64,000 nt of DNA from Alteraurantiacibacter aquimixticola (GCF_004965515.1 NZ_SSHH01000001.1:437280-501279), one strand, 5' to 3'. Counted from the stretch's first letter, positions 52,112 through 61,035 are shown. Program-made: numbers and translations. The notes: generated from the letters alone by a model not told the origin.

Positions 52112-52819
52112 CTATCTAGTCATTCCGCGGTCGCGATCCAAGAGGAGTTGGAACGCAATCGCGCGGATTTCGCCATCGATCTCCCCATCGATCCGCTCGG
52201 GCCGCCAGCGGCGCTGGAATGCTTCCACCGCCTTGTGGCCATCGGTGATGTCATATCCGATGCGTTCGAGGGCGAGGTAGAAGGAGCCGTCATTGTCGAA
52301 GGGATCGCCCAGTTCCAGCTTTTCGGGGCGCGGCAGGCACAGCTTGCAGCGCGCCAGCCGGTCCCAGGGGAACAGCTCGCCCGGATCGACCTTGCGCGCG
52401 GGCGCGATGTCCGAATGGCCGACCACATTGGCGCGCGGGATGTTGTAGGTCTTCACGATCCGGTCGAGCAGCGGCAGCAGCGCCTCGATCTGCGCTTCGG
52501 CGAAGTCGCGATAGCCCAGAGCATGGCCGGGATGGTCCAGCTCGATCCCGATCGAATGCGAATTCACGTCCTTGCGCCCGCGCCAGTAGGACCGGCCCGC
52601 ATGCCAGGCGCGCTTCTCTTCCGGCACGAGGCGGATGACCTCGCCTTCCTCGGTGATGCAGTAATGCGCGCTGACTTCGGCTTCAGGGTCGCACATGCGC
52701 TCCAGCGCGGTCTCGACCGGTTTCATCTCCGTATAATGGAGAACCACCATGTCGATATCGCCCTGCCGCTCATTCCAGTTGGGCGAGGCGATCTCGCGAT
52801 GGACCAGCGGGTCGGACAC
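52112..52819 (-). CDS. N-acetylmuramoyl-L-alanine amidase (AmpD/AmiD-like)
   Basis: 235 residues. The amidase_2 domain has the zinc ligands in VVLHYTEMKP (His), the later VVGHSDIAPARKVDPG (His, Asp), and SIGIELDHPG. The C-terminal PG_binding_1-like segment is RIGYDITDGHKAVEAFQRRWRP. No signal peptide, so it is probably a cytoplasmic AmpD-type enzyme cleaving anhydro-muropeptides in wall recycling. The start is GTG 52819, 15 bases after the chpT stop. Confidence 0.9.
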   Translation of the reverse strand: MSDPLVHREIASPNWNERQGDIDMVVLHYTEMKPVETALERMCDPEAEVSAHYCITEEGEVIRLVPEEKRAWHAGRSYWRGRKDVNSHSIGIELDHPGHALGYRDFAEAQIEALLPLLDRIVKTYNIPRANVVGHSDIAPARKVDPGELFPWDRLARCKLCLPRPEKLELGDPFDNDGSFYLALERIGYDITDGHKAVEAFQRRWRPERIDGEIDGEIRAIAFQLLLDRDRGMTR

Positions 52820-52834
52820 CGGGTGCTCGCTCCG

Positions 52835-53491
52835 TCAGCCGATCAGTTCGGGCGCAGGAAGGGTGGCGCCCAGCACCAGCGCATCGGGAGTGAAGGCCGA
52901 TTGCAGCGTCCCGCCTTCCTTCTCCACCAGCAGGTGGATCATATGCGCAGGCGCCGTGCGGCCCGAAAGCTCTGCCGGGTCGAGCCGGCCTTCCAGCGCA
53001 TCGCCGATGGTCTGGTCGAAGGCGACCTTGGTCCCGGCTGCGCGCACGGCGATCTCGGTCTTCCCGTTGCTGGTCTCGGCCCCCACGGCCAGCGTGCCGC
53101 CGCGCACCAGCGCATCGAGGCCGATCGCGGCGAGGTTCAGCAGCACCTTTACAGCCGGTTTCGACAGCTTGGGTTCGGCAACGGCCCATTCCAGTTCCAG
53201 CCGCTCATTCGCATCGACCAGCGACTTGAGCAGGTTCCGCGGCTCCTCGCTCGCCACCATTTCGCCGAAACCGCCTGCGGCACCGAAGGCGAGGCGGAAG
53301 AACATCAGCTTGTCCGCGCTGACCCGCGCGCTCTGCTCCAGCAGCTCCATACACCGCGCGCGCATCTCGCTATCCTTCTCGGTCTTGTAGAGTTCAAGAC
53401 CGTTATTGATCGCGCCGACGGGGCTCAGCATGTCGTGGCACAGGCGCGAGCAGAGCAAGGCGGCAAGGTCGATATCGGTGGTTGCGGTCAT
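52835..53491 (-). CDS. chpT: Histidine phosphotransferase ChpT
   Basis: 218 residues. The HPt-like helix carries LCSRLCHDMLSPVGAINNGLE with the phospho-accepting His in CHDM, and the C-terminal half is a degenerate ATPase-like fold (VKVLLNLAAIGLDALVRGG). ChpT relays phosphate from CckA to CtrA and CpdR to control the alphaproteobacterial cell cycle. The frame is open 45 codons further upstream, but ATG 53491 has GAGGATG at the right distance. Confidence 0.92.
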   Translation of the reverse strand: MTATTDIDLAALLCSRLCHDMLSPVGAINNGLELYKTEKDSEMRARCMELLEQSARVSADKLMFFRLAFGAAGGFGEMVASEEPRNLLKSLVDANERLELEWAVAEPKLSKPAVKVLLNLAAIGLDALVRGGTLAVGAETSNGKTEIAVRAAGTKVAFDQTIGDALEGRLDPAELSGRTAPAHMIHLLVEKEGGTLQSAFTPDALVLGATLPAPELIG

Positions 53492-53637
53492 CACATCCTC
53501 TGGCTTGTCCCAGTCGCGCGAAGAGGGGCGATGGAACACATGGAACACTGTCCTATTGGAAAAAGCTCCTCCCTGCCAGCCACGTAGCTTTCGCGCTGAT
53601 TCAGAAAGGGAATTAACCATGGGCATTGAGCGGCGCG

Positions 53638-54339
53638 TTAGCCGCCTTCCACGCGGTAGGAAAGCGGGGAGAACCCGTGCTCACCGTCTTCCCAGAACGT
53701 CACGTCGCGCGATTGTCCGATAATCGCCCAGATGCGCCCGTCACGCGCGGCGTCTGCGTGGTCGGTGGCGGAGGGGCGGGCAGGGCCTTCCGGGTGCGAG
53801 TGGTAATAGCCGATCACCTGCGGCCCGCCTGCGCGAGCAGCGCGATGCGCGTCGATCAGGGGCTGGGGGGCAATCTCGAAATGCGTGCTCGGGGTGGAGT
53901 GGACGTTGCGCGTGGGCACGATGGCGGTGATGTTTGCGCCTTCGCCCAGCAGGATGCCACAGCATTCGTCGGGGTGAGCAGCGGTGGCTCTGGCGATGAG
54001 CTGCGCAAGCACGGCAGGCGCAACCTCGATCCCCGTTCGTCGTGAGCTTGTTGAAGGACCGCTTTTCCCTCTAGCCAGCTGCGATATCCTGTCCCAATCG
54101 CCCCGGATTAGCGCGAGCTTCTTCGCGCGCGACCACCCCTTGATCCGCCGCTCTGCCGCCAGAGCCTCCTCGCGCGTTGGAAACTCCTGCGACCACACAA
54201 GCTCGACGGGCAGGTATTTGCTGGTAAAGCCGGGGACGAGGCCGCTCTTGTGCTGGGCAATGCGATGATCGAGGTCATCAGTTTGACCCGTGTAGAACAC
54301 GCCGCCACGGCAGTGGAGGAGGTAGGTCCAGAACGGCAT
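53638..54339 (-). CDS. GIY-YIG nuclease domain fused to JAMM peptidase domain
   Basis: 233 residues. Residues 1-90 are a UPF0213/URI-type GIY-YIG domain: TYLLHCRGGVFYTGQ (the GIY and YIG strands), DLDHRIAQH with the catalytic Arg, and REEALAAERRIKGW with the metal Glu. Residues about 104-233 are a JAMM/MPN+ domain with YYHSHPEGPARPSATDHAD, the complete HxH-x7-S-x2-D zinc site. The linker GPSTSSRRTG is encoded by one end repeat of the 54031-54391 cassette. Insertion of the cassette therefore seems to have created the fusion. Whether both domains act together is unknown. Confidence 0.8.
   Translation of the reverse strand: MPFWTYLLHCRGGVFYTGQTDDLDHRIAQHKSGLVPGFTSKYLPVELVWSQEFPTREEALAAERRIKGWSRAKKLALIRGDWDRISQLARGKSGPSTSSRRTGIEVAPAVLAQLIARATAAHPDECCGILLGEGANITAIVPTRNVHSTPSTHFEIAPQPLIDAHRAARAGGPQVIGYYHSHPEGPARPSATDHADAARDGRIWAIIGQSRDVTFWEDGEHGFSPLSYRVEGG
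54031..54061 (-). repeat. Terminal inverted repeat R2 of the GIY-YIG cassette
   Basis: 31 bases, beginning CCCCGTTCG on the plus strand. It is the inverse of R3 with 27 of 31 identical. It encodes the linker of the fusion protein. Confidence 0.7.
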
Positions 54340-54360
54340 GATCTGGAGCTAAGAGAAGGG

Positions 54361-54391
54361 CGGCCCTTCGACAAGCTCAGGGCGAACGGGG
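54361..54391 (+). repeat. Terminal inverted repeat R3 of the GIY-YIG cassette
   Basis: 31 bases, CGGCCCTTCG at the left and GCGAACGGGG at the right. Its GGGG end is the likely ribosome site of the divergent rluD-like gene starting at 54398. Confidence 0.7.
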
Positions 54392-54397
54392 AATGAC

Positions 54398-55351
54398 TTG
54401 TCCGAAGCACAAACCATCACCGGCACCATCGCCAGCCCGGGCCGCCTGGACAAGGCTCTGGCCGAGCAGACGGAGCTGTCCCGCGAACGCATCAAGGCGC
54501 TGATCGGCGAGGGAAAGGTGGAGCTGGACGGCCAGCCTGCCACCAGCGCCTCCGCCAAGGCGCAAGCCGGATCGCGCTTTTCCATCCACATTCCGCCCCC
54601 AGACGATCCACAGGCTATCCCACAGGATATCCCCATCACGGTCGTCTATGAGGACGAGTATCTGATCGTGGTCGACAAGCCTGCAGGGATGGTCGTCCAC
54701 CCGGCCGCGGGCAATCCCGATGGCACGCTGGTCAACGCCCTGCTGCATCATTGCCGGGGCCAGCTGTCGGGCATTGGCGGCGTGGCGCGGCCGGGTATCG
54801 TCCACAGGATCGACAAGGATACCTCCGGCCTGCTGGTCGTCGCCAAGAGCGACAAGGCGCATGAGGGGCTAGCGCGGCAATTTGCCGACCATTCGATCGA
54901 GCGGGCCTATCTCGCCCTGTGCAACGGCCATCCGCACCCCGCTGCGGGAACGATCGACGAAAGAATTGGCCGTTCGGACGCCAACAGAAAGAAAATGGCG
55001 GTGCTGCCCAAGGATTCCTCGCGTGGAAAACACGCGGTGACGCATTACAAGGTTCTGCAACGTTTCGACCATTGTTCGTTAATCGAATGCCGCCTGGAAA
55101 CAGGGAGAACACATCAGGTACGTGTTCACCTTGCGTCAATCGGTCATGCGCTATTGGGAGATCCAGTCTATGGACGTGCAAATGCGCAGATTCGCCCGCT
55201 TCTCAAGCGCTTGGGTTTCGAACGGCAAGCCCTCCACGCAGCGATTCTCGGCTTTGACCACCCCATCATCGGTAACTTTGTGCGTTTCAGCAGCGAATTG
55301 CCTGCTGATATGCGGGAACTGATCGACGAAATGGGTCATTCCAATCGATGA
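54398..55351 (+). CDS. rluD: RluA-family 23S rRNA pseudouridine synthase (RluD-like)
   Basis: 317 residues. An N-terminal S4 RNA-binding domain (RLDKALAEQTELSRERIKALIGEG) precedes the catalytic domain with HRIDKDTSGLLVVAKSD, where the first Asp is the nucleophile, and the C-terminal GRTHQVRVHLASIGH. It makes pseudouridines in helix 69 of 23S rRNA if truly RluD. The start is TTG 54398; its GGGGA ribosome site is the tip of repeat R3. An ATG at 54393 is out of frame. Confidence 0.88.
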   Translation: MSEAQTITGTIASPGRLDKALAEQTELSRERIKALIGEGKVELDGQPATSASAKAQAGSRFSIHIPPPDDPQAIPQDIPITVVYEDEYLIVVDKPAGMVVHPAAGNPDGTLVNALLHHCRGQLSGIGGVARPGIVHRIDKDTSGLLVVAKSDKAHEGLARQFADHSIERAYLALCNGHPHPAAGTIDERIGRSDANRKKMAVLPKDSSRGKHAVTHYKVLQRFDHCSLIECRLETGRTHQVRVHLASIGHALLGDPVYGRANAQIRPLLKRLGFERQALHAAILGFDHPIIGNFVRFSSELPADMRELIDEMGHSNR

Positions 55352-55473
55352 AATACGTCCTATCTGACCGAATGTTCTGCTATAAATAGTGGGACCAATA
55401 TGTGGCCGCGAACGGATGGGTGCCCAGCAGGGGCCCGCAAGCTGCGGTCGACGCAAGAAAGGTAAGGGAACTA

Positions 55474-56376
55474 GTGAGCAACAATCGACCGACAGTCCCG
55501 GCCCTTGGCGGTGAGCAAGGCCTCAACCGCTACCTGGCCGAGATCAAGAAATTCCCGGTTCTGACGCCCGAGCAGGAATATATGCTCGCCGTGCGCTACC
55601 GCGAACATGAAGATCCCGATGCCGCCGCGCAGCTGGTGACCAGCCACCTGCGCCTGGTGGCCAAGATCGCCATGGGCTATCGCGGCTACGGCCTGCCCGT
55701 TTCGGACCTGATTTCCGAAGGCAATGTAGGCCTGATGCAGGGCGTGAAGAAGTTCGAGCCGGAACGCGGCTTCCGCCTCGCCACCTATGCGATGTGGTGG
55801 ATCAAGGCCTCCATCCAGGAATTCATCCTGCGCAGCTGGTCGCTCGTGAAAATGGGCACCACCGCCGCTCAGAAGAAGCTGTTCTTCAACCTGCGCCGGA
55901 TGAAGAAGCAGCTCGAAGCCTATGAAGACACCGACCTGTCGCCGGAAGACGTGACCAAGATCGCCACCGATCTGGGCGTGCCGGAGCAGGAAGTGGTCAA
56001 CATGAACCGCCGGATGATGATGGGCGGTGACGGTTCGCTCAACGTGCCGATGCGCAATGGCGAGGAAGGCTCGGGCGAATGGCAGGACTGGCTGACCGAT
56101 GACCGTCCTCTGCAGGACGTGGTCGTGGCTGACGCCGAGGAGGCGGAGGTGCGCCGTGAAATGCTGATCGAGGCGATGGATGCGCTGAACGACCGCGAGA
56201 AGCACATCCTGACCGAACGCCGCCTGACGGAAAACCCGCAGACGCTGGAAGAGCTGTCGCAGGTCTACGATGTCAGCCGCGAACGCATCCGCCAGATCGA
56301 GGTGCGCGCTTTCGAAAAGCTGCAGAAGGCGATGCAGCGTATCGCCGGCGAAAGGCTGATGCCCGCTGCTGCCTGA
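55474..56376 (+). CDS. rpoH: RNA polymerase sigma-32 factor RpoH
   Basis: 300 residues from GTG 55474 (AAGGGA site). Sigma region 2 is present (HLRLVAKIAMGYRGYGLP, DLISEGNVGLMQGVKKFEP, ATYAMWWIKASIQEFI). The RpoH box AAQKKLFFNLRRMKK is at about 131-145 and sets it apart from other sigma-70 proteins. Region 4 ends YDVSRERIRQIEVRAFEKL. It directs heat-shock transcription, which in such bacteria includes clp genes like those at 59561-61719. Confidence 0.95.
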   Translation: MSNNRPTVPALGGEQGLNRYLAEIKKFPVLTPEQEYMLAVRYREHEDPDAAAQLVTSHLRLVAKIAMGYRGYGLPVSDLISEGNVGLMQGVKKFEPERGFRLATYAMWWIKASIQEFILRSWSLVKMGTTAAQKKLFFNLRRMKKQLEAYEDTDLSPEDVTKIATDLGVPEQEVVNMNRRMMMGGDGSLNVPMRNGEEGSGEWQDWLTDDRPLQDVVVADAEEAEVRREMLIEAMDALNDREKHILTERRLTENPQTLEELSQVYDVSRERIRQIEVRAFEKLQKAMQRIAGERLMPAAA

Positions 56377-56404
56377 TCGCGGCTGATCGCTAAACGAAAC
56401 ACGA

Positions 56405-56430
56405 GGGGCCGGGCGGAAACGTCCGGCCCC
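56405..56430 (+). terminator. Intrinsic terminator of rpoH
   Basis: An 11-bp stem (GGGGCCGGGCG with CGTCCGGCCCC, one G-T pair) with a GAAA loop, followed by CTGTTGTTTC. It lies 28 bases after the rpoH stop. Confidence 0.8.
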
Positions 56431-56518
56431 CTGTTGTTTCAGCCGATTGGGTTTTTTGCGCCAATTCGGTGGTTGTGCCCGCTTCCCCCGTGCTTCGGCA
56501 TTGTCTAAAGCTCGCTCG

Positions 56519-57190
56519 ATGGGTCTTCGCATAGCATTCTGGATCGCAAAAGCCGCACTGGTCTTCGTCAGCCTCAGCATCGTGCTGGTGGTGCTGTTCC
56601 GCTTCGTTCCGGTGACCTACACCGCGACCATGCTGCTGGATGAGAATTCGGTCACCCGCGACTGGGAGCCGCTGTCCCGCATCGATCGCAACATGGTCTC
56701 CGCCGTGATCGCGGCGGAGGACGGCAAATTCTGCAGCCACAACGGCTTCGATGTCGAAGCTATCGAGGATGCGCTGGAGGAAGCGGCCGAGGGTGGCCGC
56801 CAGCGCGGCGCCTCCACCATCAGCCAGCAGACGGCCAAGAACGTCTTCCTGTGGCAGGGTGGCGGCTGGTTCCGCAAAGGGCTGGAGGCCTGGTTCACCT
56901 TCCTGATCGAGACGCTGTGGGACAAGCGAAGGATCATGGAAGTCTATCTCAATGTCGCAGAGACGGGCATCGGGACCTACGGCGTGGAGGCCGGCTCCAT
57001 GCGCTATTTCAACCATTCGGCCGCGCGTCTCTCTCGCGACGAGGCGAGCCGGATCGCCGCCGCGCTGCCGAGCCCCAAGAAGCGCGAAGTGGTCAACCCC
57101 ACCGGCTTCACCGCCCGCTATGGCAATACGATCGAGGCGAGGATCGGCGTCGTCAGGCGTGACGGACTCGATTCCTGCGTCTACGAGTAA
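56519..57190 (+). CDS. mtgA: Monofunctional peptidoglycan transglycosylase
   Basis: 223 residues. One N-terminal helix (AALVFVSLSIVLVVLFRF) anchors a GT51 domain with SAVIAAEDGKFCSHNGFD (catalytic Glu), GASTISQQTAKNVFLW and KRRIMEVYLNVAETG. It polymerises lipid II into glycan strands and has no transpeptidase domain. ATG 56519 is chosen because the membrane helix follows directly. Confidence 0.95.
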   Translation: MGLRIAFWIAKAALVFVSLSIVLVVLFRFVPVTYTATMLLDENSVTRDWEPLSRIDRNMVSAVIAAEDGKFCSHNGFDVEAIEDALEEAAEGGRQRGASTISQQTAKNVFLWQGGGWFRKGLEAWFTFLIETLWDKRRIMEVYLNVAETGIGTYGVEAGSMRYFNHSAARLSRDEASRIAAALPSPKKREVVNPTGFTARYGNTIEARIGVVRRDGLDSCVYE

Positions 57191-57196
57191 GGCCTG

Positions 57197-58117
57197 ATGG
57201 GGATCGGACATTCACACGGGTATGACCACGCCCATGGACACGGCCACGGGCACAGCCATGCACCGGCCGATTTCGGGCGTGCCTTTGCCATCGGTATCGT
57301 GCTCAACACAGCCTTCGTCATTGTCGAGGCGGTGTTCGGCGTGCTGTCGGGATCGATGGCGCTGGTTGCCGATGCGGGGCACAATCTCTCGGACGTGCTG
57401 GCGCTGGTGATCGCCTGGGGCGCGAGTATTGCGGCGAAGAAGCCGCCTTCGGCGCGCTTCACCTATGGCCTCAAGAGTTCGACCATCCTGGCAGCGCTCG
57501 CCAATGCCATGCTGCTGCTGATCGCCATCGGTGCGATCCTGTTCGAGACGGTGCACCGGCTGATCGATCCCATCGAGCCAGAGGGCTGGACGATGATCTG
57601 GGTCGCCGGCGTCGGCATCGTCATCAACACCGCCACCGCCCTGCTGTTCATGGGTGGCCGCAAGCATGACATCAACATCCGAGGCGCTTTCCTGCACATG
57701 GCCGCCGACGCGCTGGTGAGCGTCGGCGTGGTTATCGCAGGCGCGGCGATCCTGCTGACGGGTGCTGTGCTGATCGACCCGCTGGTCAGCCTCGTCATCG
57801 TGGCGGTGATCGCCTGGGGCACATGGGGCCTGCTCAAGGACAGCATAAAGATGGGCCTCCTCGCCGTGCCCGAGAATGTCGATGAGGCCGCCGTGCGCGG
57901 CTACCTGTCGGGTCTGGATGGCGTGGAGGTGGTGCACGACCTGCACATCTGGCCGATGAGCACGACCGAGACCGCGCTTACCGCCCACCTCGTCATGCCC
58001 GCAGGCCACCCGGGCGACGCCTTCCTGCGTGAGGTTGCGCATGAGCTCGACCACCATCATGGCATCGGCCACGCTACCTTGCAGGTGGAGCAGGCGGCCA
58101 ATGGGGGGTGCTGTTAA
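57197..58117 (+). CDS. Cation diffusion facilitator (zinc/divalent metal exporter)
   Basis: 306 residues. A His-rich head (HSHGYDHAHGHGHGHSH) precedes six helices. The transport site residues appear in LVADAGHNLSDVLAL (HxxxD) and LHMAADALVSVGV (HxxxD), the CzcD/ZitB pattern. The C-terminal cytoplasmic domain is VVHDLHIWPMSTTETALTAH. It exports Zn2+ or similar metal in exchange for protons. It starts seven bases after mtgA and ends GGCC. Confidence 0.92.
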   Translation: MGIGHSHGYDHAHGHGHGHSHAPADFGRAFAIGIVLNTAFVIVEAVFGVLSGSMALVADAGHNLSDVLALVIAWGASIAAKKPPSARFTYGLKSSTILAALANAMLLLIAIGAILFETVHRLIDPIEPEGWTMIWVAGVGIVINTATALLFMGGRKHDINIRGAFLHMAADALVSVGVVIAGAAILLTGAVLIDPLVSLVIVAVIAWGTWGLLKDSIKMGLLAVPENVDEAAVRGYLSGLDGVEVVHDLHIWPMSTTETALTAHLVMPAGHPGDAFLREVAHELDHHHGIGHATLQVEQAANGGCC

Positions 58118-58125
58118 GCTGGACC

Positions 58126-58941
58126 CTACCTCGCTGCGTGCAGCAGGACGGATGTCGTCGCATCGGGATCGGCCCACATGACATCATGCTGCAGTGGCAT
58201 GCTTGTCACCTCCCAATCCGGGTTGTCCTTCAACCGCTCGTAATATTGGCCGAAGACCGGAATGCCGCTGTTTTCCGCCCAGACGAATGTCTTGCGGGCG
58301 ATTTTCTCGCGTCCGCCCTGCAGGGGGATCGGTGTGGTCAGGGTCCCGCCCGGCTGCGGTGTGGATAGTCTTTCGGTCACATCGGGCAGCAGGAACTCAC
58401 GCTCCTCATCCGTCAATGCCGCTCCCGCCTGAAGTTCTATCGGCAGGCCGGACATATACCCGTCCTCGCCGATCAATGCCGCCAATTCGGGCGCATCGTC
58501 CACCACGGCCTTGCCGCTCTCCAGGTAGAACGCATCAAGATAGACGATCGACGAAATCGTGTCTTCCGGCAGCAGGTCGGGCACGATGGAGATGACCGAT
58601 CCGCCAAGCGAGTGACCCACCAGGACCACATCCTTGAGCAATTCCCACTTGATGAGATTGGCAACATCATTCGCGTGATCCTGCGGCGAGATGTCCGGTC
58701 GCAGCAGGTGCGAACGGTCCGCCATCCCGGTCAATGTCGGCGCGTAGACCCGATGACCTCTGGAGCGGAGCCGATTGGTGACGGCCCGCCAAAAGAAGCC
58801 ACCGCACATTGCGCCATGAACGAGGACGAAGGTCTTGCGATCTTCAGCAGGCGTGCCTTCTGTCTCATGCGCCAATGCTGTAGAACTGAGCCCTGTTGCA
58901 GTGGCAAAGGCTGCCAGGCCGACAAATTTCCGACGATCCAT
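58126..58941 (-). CDS. Tat-exported alpha/beta hydrolase
   Basis: 271 residues. A twin-arginine signal MDRRKFVGLAAFATATGLSS leads to the periplasm. The hydrolase fold shows FVLVHGAMCGGFFW (oxyanion HG), the nucleophile elbow VLVGHSLGGSVIS and, near the end, the catalytic His in MPLQHDVMW. It is similar to plant-like esterase/hydroxynitrile lyase and EstC-type enzymes, so the substrate is open. ATG 58941 has GAGAAGGAG upstream. Confidence 0.87.
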   Translation of the reverse strand: MDRRKFVGLAAFATATGLSSTALAHETEGTPAEDRKTFVLVHGAMCGGFFWRAVTNRLRSRGHRVYAPTLTGMADRSHLLRPDISPQDHANDVANLIKWELLKDVVLVGHSLGGSVISIVPDLLPEDTISSIVYLDAFYLESGKAVVDDAPELAALIGEDGYMSGLPIELQAGAALTDEEREFLLPDVTERLSTPQPGGTLTTPIPLQGGREKIARKTFVWAENSGIPVFGQYYERLKDNPDWEVTSMPLQHDVMWADPDATTSVLLHAAR

Positions 58942-59066
58942 CTCCTTCTCCCTTGGTTGAGAAAGGCGCTGGACTTTTAATTTACCATATCCACGCCGAT
59001 CCGGCAAAACGCTGCATCAGGCAGCGCCCGGCGCTGGCGTTGCCGATATCTGGAAGGGAAGCTTGC

Positions 59067-59564
59067 ATGGTTGACGATACAATTCGGGAAGGCGGCTGCG
59101 CCTGCGGGCAGGTGCGCTACCGTGTGACGGGCGAGCCGATCATGGTGCATAATTGCCATTGCAAATTGTGCCAGCAGCAGACCGGCTCCACCAGCGTGGT
59201 GAATGTTTTCACGGAAAGCGAGAATGTCGAACCGCTCTCCGGTGAATTGGTGAGCCACACCGTTCCGGGAGGGAGCGGCAACCCGCATACGATTTTCCGC
59301 TGCAAGACCTGCGGCACCGCTATGTGGAGCCACTATCCGCGCTTCGGATCACTCATGACGGGCTTTCGCGCCGGAACTCTGGACGATGCGTCGAGCGTGA
59401 CGCCCGATGTCGCCATCTTCACCGATTTCAGGATGCCCTGGGTGACCTTGCCCGAAGGCATCCCGGCTTTTGGCGAATATTACGACCCAGCCAAAACGCT
59501 CCCTGCAGCAAGCATGGATCGCCTCAGGAAGCTGACAGAACGCAGGAAAGTGGGCGAAGGTTAA
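59067..59564 (+). CDS. GFA-family (CENP-V/GFA) zinc protein
   Basis: 165 residues with the GFA zinc cysteines: [22 protein letters not shown], and [14 protein letters not shown]. The founding member was named a glutathione-dependent formaldehyde-activating enzyme, but most relatives have no proven activity. ATG 59067 has GGAAGGGAAG upstream. Its stop overlaps the end of clpX by four bases (convergent). Confidence 0.88.
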   Translation: MVDDTIREGGCACGQVRYRVTGEPIMVHNCHCKLCQQQTGSTSVVNVFTESENVEPLSGELVSHTVPGGSGNPHTIFRCKTCGTAMWSHYPRFGSLMTGFRAGTLDDASSVTPDVAIFTDFRMPWVTLPEGIPAFGEYYDPAKTLPAASMDRLRKLTERRKVGEG

Positions 59565-60829
59565 GCCGCCTCTTCCTTCTTGCCCTTCTTGCCGTCCATC
59601 ACGCGCACAGGCTCCTTGCGGCCTTGCACCACATCGGCATCGACGACGACTTCGGTGACGCCTTCCATGCTCGGCAGGTCGAACATCGTGTCGAGCAAAA
59701 TGCCTTCCACGATCGAGCGCAGGCCGCGCGCGCCGGTCTTGCGAATGATGGCTTTCTTGGCGATCTCGACCAGCGCCTCGTCGGTGAAGGTGAGTTCCAC
59801 ATCCTCCAGCTCGAACAGCTTGGCGTACTGCTTCACCAGCGCGTTCTTCGGCTCCTTCAGGATCGTCACCAGCGCTTCCTCATCGAGGTCGTGCAGCGTG
59901 GCGATCACCGGCAGGCGGCCGACGAATTCGGGGATCAGGCCGAACTTCAGCAGATCCTCGGGCTCGCACTTTTCGAGCATTTCGCCGATCTTGGCCTTGC
60001 TCGGGTCGGAGACATTGGCACCGAAACCGATCGAGCGCTTCTGCAGGCGGTCGCCGATGACCTTTTCGAGGCCCGCGAATGCGCCGCCGCAGATGAACAG
60101 GATGTTCGTCGTGTCCACCTGCAGGAATTCCTGCTGCGGATGCTTGCGGCCGCCCTGCGGCGGAACGGAGGCGGTGGTGCCTTCCATAAGCTTGAGCAGC
60201 GCCTGCTGTACGCCTTCGCCCGACACGTCGCGCGTGATGGAGGGGTTTTCTGCCTTGCGGGTGATCTTGTCGATCTCGTCGATATAGACGATGCCGTGCT
60301 GCGCCTTTTCGACATTGTAGTCGGAGGACTGCAGCAGCTTGAGGATGATGTTCTCCACATCCTCGCCCACGTAACCGGCTTCGGTCAGCGTGGTGGCGTC
60401 GGCCATGGTGAAAGGCACGTCGAAAGTGCGCGCCAGCGTCTGCGCCAGCAGCGTCTTGCCCGAACCGGTCGGGCCGACCAGCAGGATGTTCGACTTCGCC
60501 AGTTCCACATCGCCGGACTTGGCGGAATGCTTCAGCCGCTTGTAGTGATTGTGCACCGCGACCGAGAGCACGCGCTTGGCGCGTTCCTGCCCGATGACGT
60601 AATCGTTCAGCGTTTCGCAGATTTCGTGCGGAGTGGCGATTTCGCCATCCTTCTTGCCCGCGATGCCGGCCTTCGCCTCTTCCCGGATGATGTCGTTGCA
60701 CAGCTCCACGCATTCATCGCAGATGAAGACGGTGGGGCCGGCAATCAGCTTGCGCACCTCATGCTGGCTCTTGCCGCAGAAGCTGCAATACAGGGTGCTC
60801 TTGCTATCGGATCCGCTCAACTTCGTCAT
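59561..60829 (-). CDS. clpX: ATP-dependent Clp protease ATPase subunit ClpX
   Basis: 422 residues. The N-terminal zinc domain has CSFCGKSQ and CDECVELC. The AAA+ core has Walker A GPTGSGKT, Walker [10 protein letters not shown], the pore-type GYVGEDVEN and sensor-2 [10 protein letters not shown]. The RSIGFGANV segment is the IGF loop that docks on ClpP. It unfolds substrates, among them CtrA in alphaproteobacteria. ATG 60829 has AAGGACT upstream. Confidence 0.97.
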   Translation of the reverse strand: MTKLSGSDSKSTLYCSFCGKSQHEVRKLIAGPTVFICDECVELCNDIIREEAKAGIAGKKDGEIATPHEICETLNDYVIGQERAKRVLSVAVHNHYKRLKHSAKSGDVELAKSNILLVGPTGSGKTLLAQTLARTFDVPFTMADATTLTEAGYVGEDVENIILKLLQSSDYNVEKAQHGIVYIDEIDKITRKAENPSITRDVSGEGVQQALLKLMEGTTASVPPQGGRKHPQQEFLQVDTTNILFICGGAFAGLEKVIGDRLQKRSIGFGANVSDPSKAKIGEMLEKCEPEDLLKFGLIPEFVGRLPVIATLHDLDEEALVTILKEPKNALVKQYAKLFELEDVELTFTDEALVEIAKKAIIRKTGARGLRSIVEGILLDTMFDLPSMEGVTEVVVDADVVQGRKEPVRVMDGKKGKKEEAA

Positions 60830-61035
60830 AGTCCTTGCCTGTCGCGCCACATCCAGCGGGAAATTCCGCGGGCGCGGGAATCAGCCTGCCTAATGTAAAG
60901 ACGACGGCCGTATAATCAATCGCATGCATCCCGAATCCACCGGCTTGTTCTAGCCTAGCGACGCGGGGTTGCCAAAATGCTACATTTTTTCACCCGGAAC
61001 TTACCGGGAAAGCAAGGCCGTGACCTTGGGTAGAA

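Larger units (their letters stand above)
54031..54391 (-). mobile_element. 361-bp cassette: GIY-YIG reading frame between inverted repeats
   Basis: Two 31-base repeats in inverse orientation (54031-54061 and 54361-54391) enclose exactly the GIY-YIG part of the fusion gene, whose ATG lies 21 bases inside the right end. The left end joins it in frame to the JAMM domain. No transposase or clear target duplication is seen. The size and plan suggest a minimal mobile or formerly mobile element whose only protein is a GIY-YIG nuclease. This reading is an inference from repeat placement. Confidence 0.5.
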
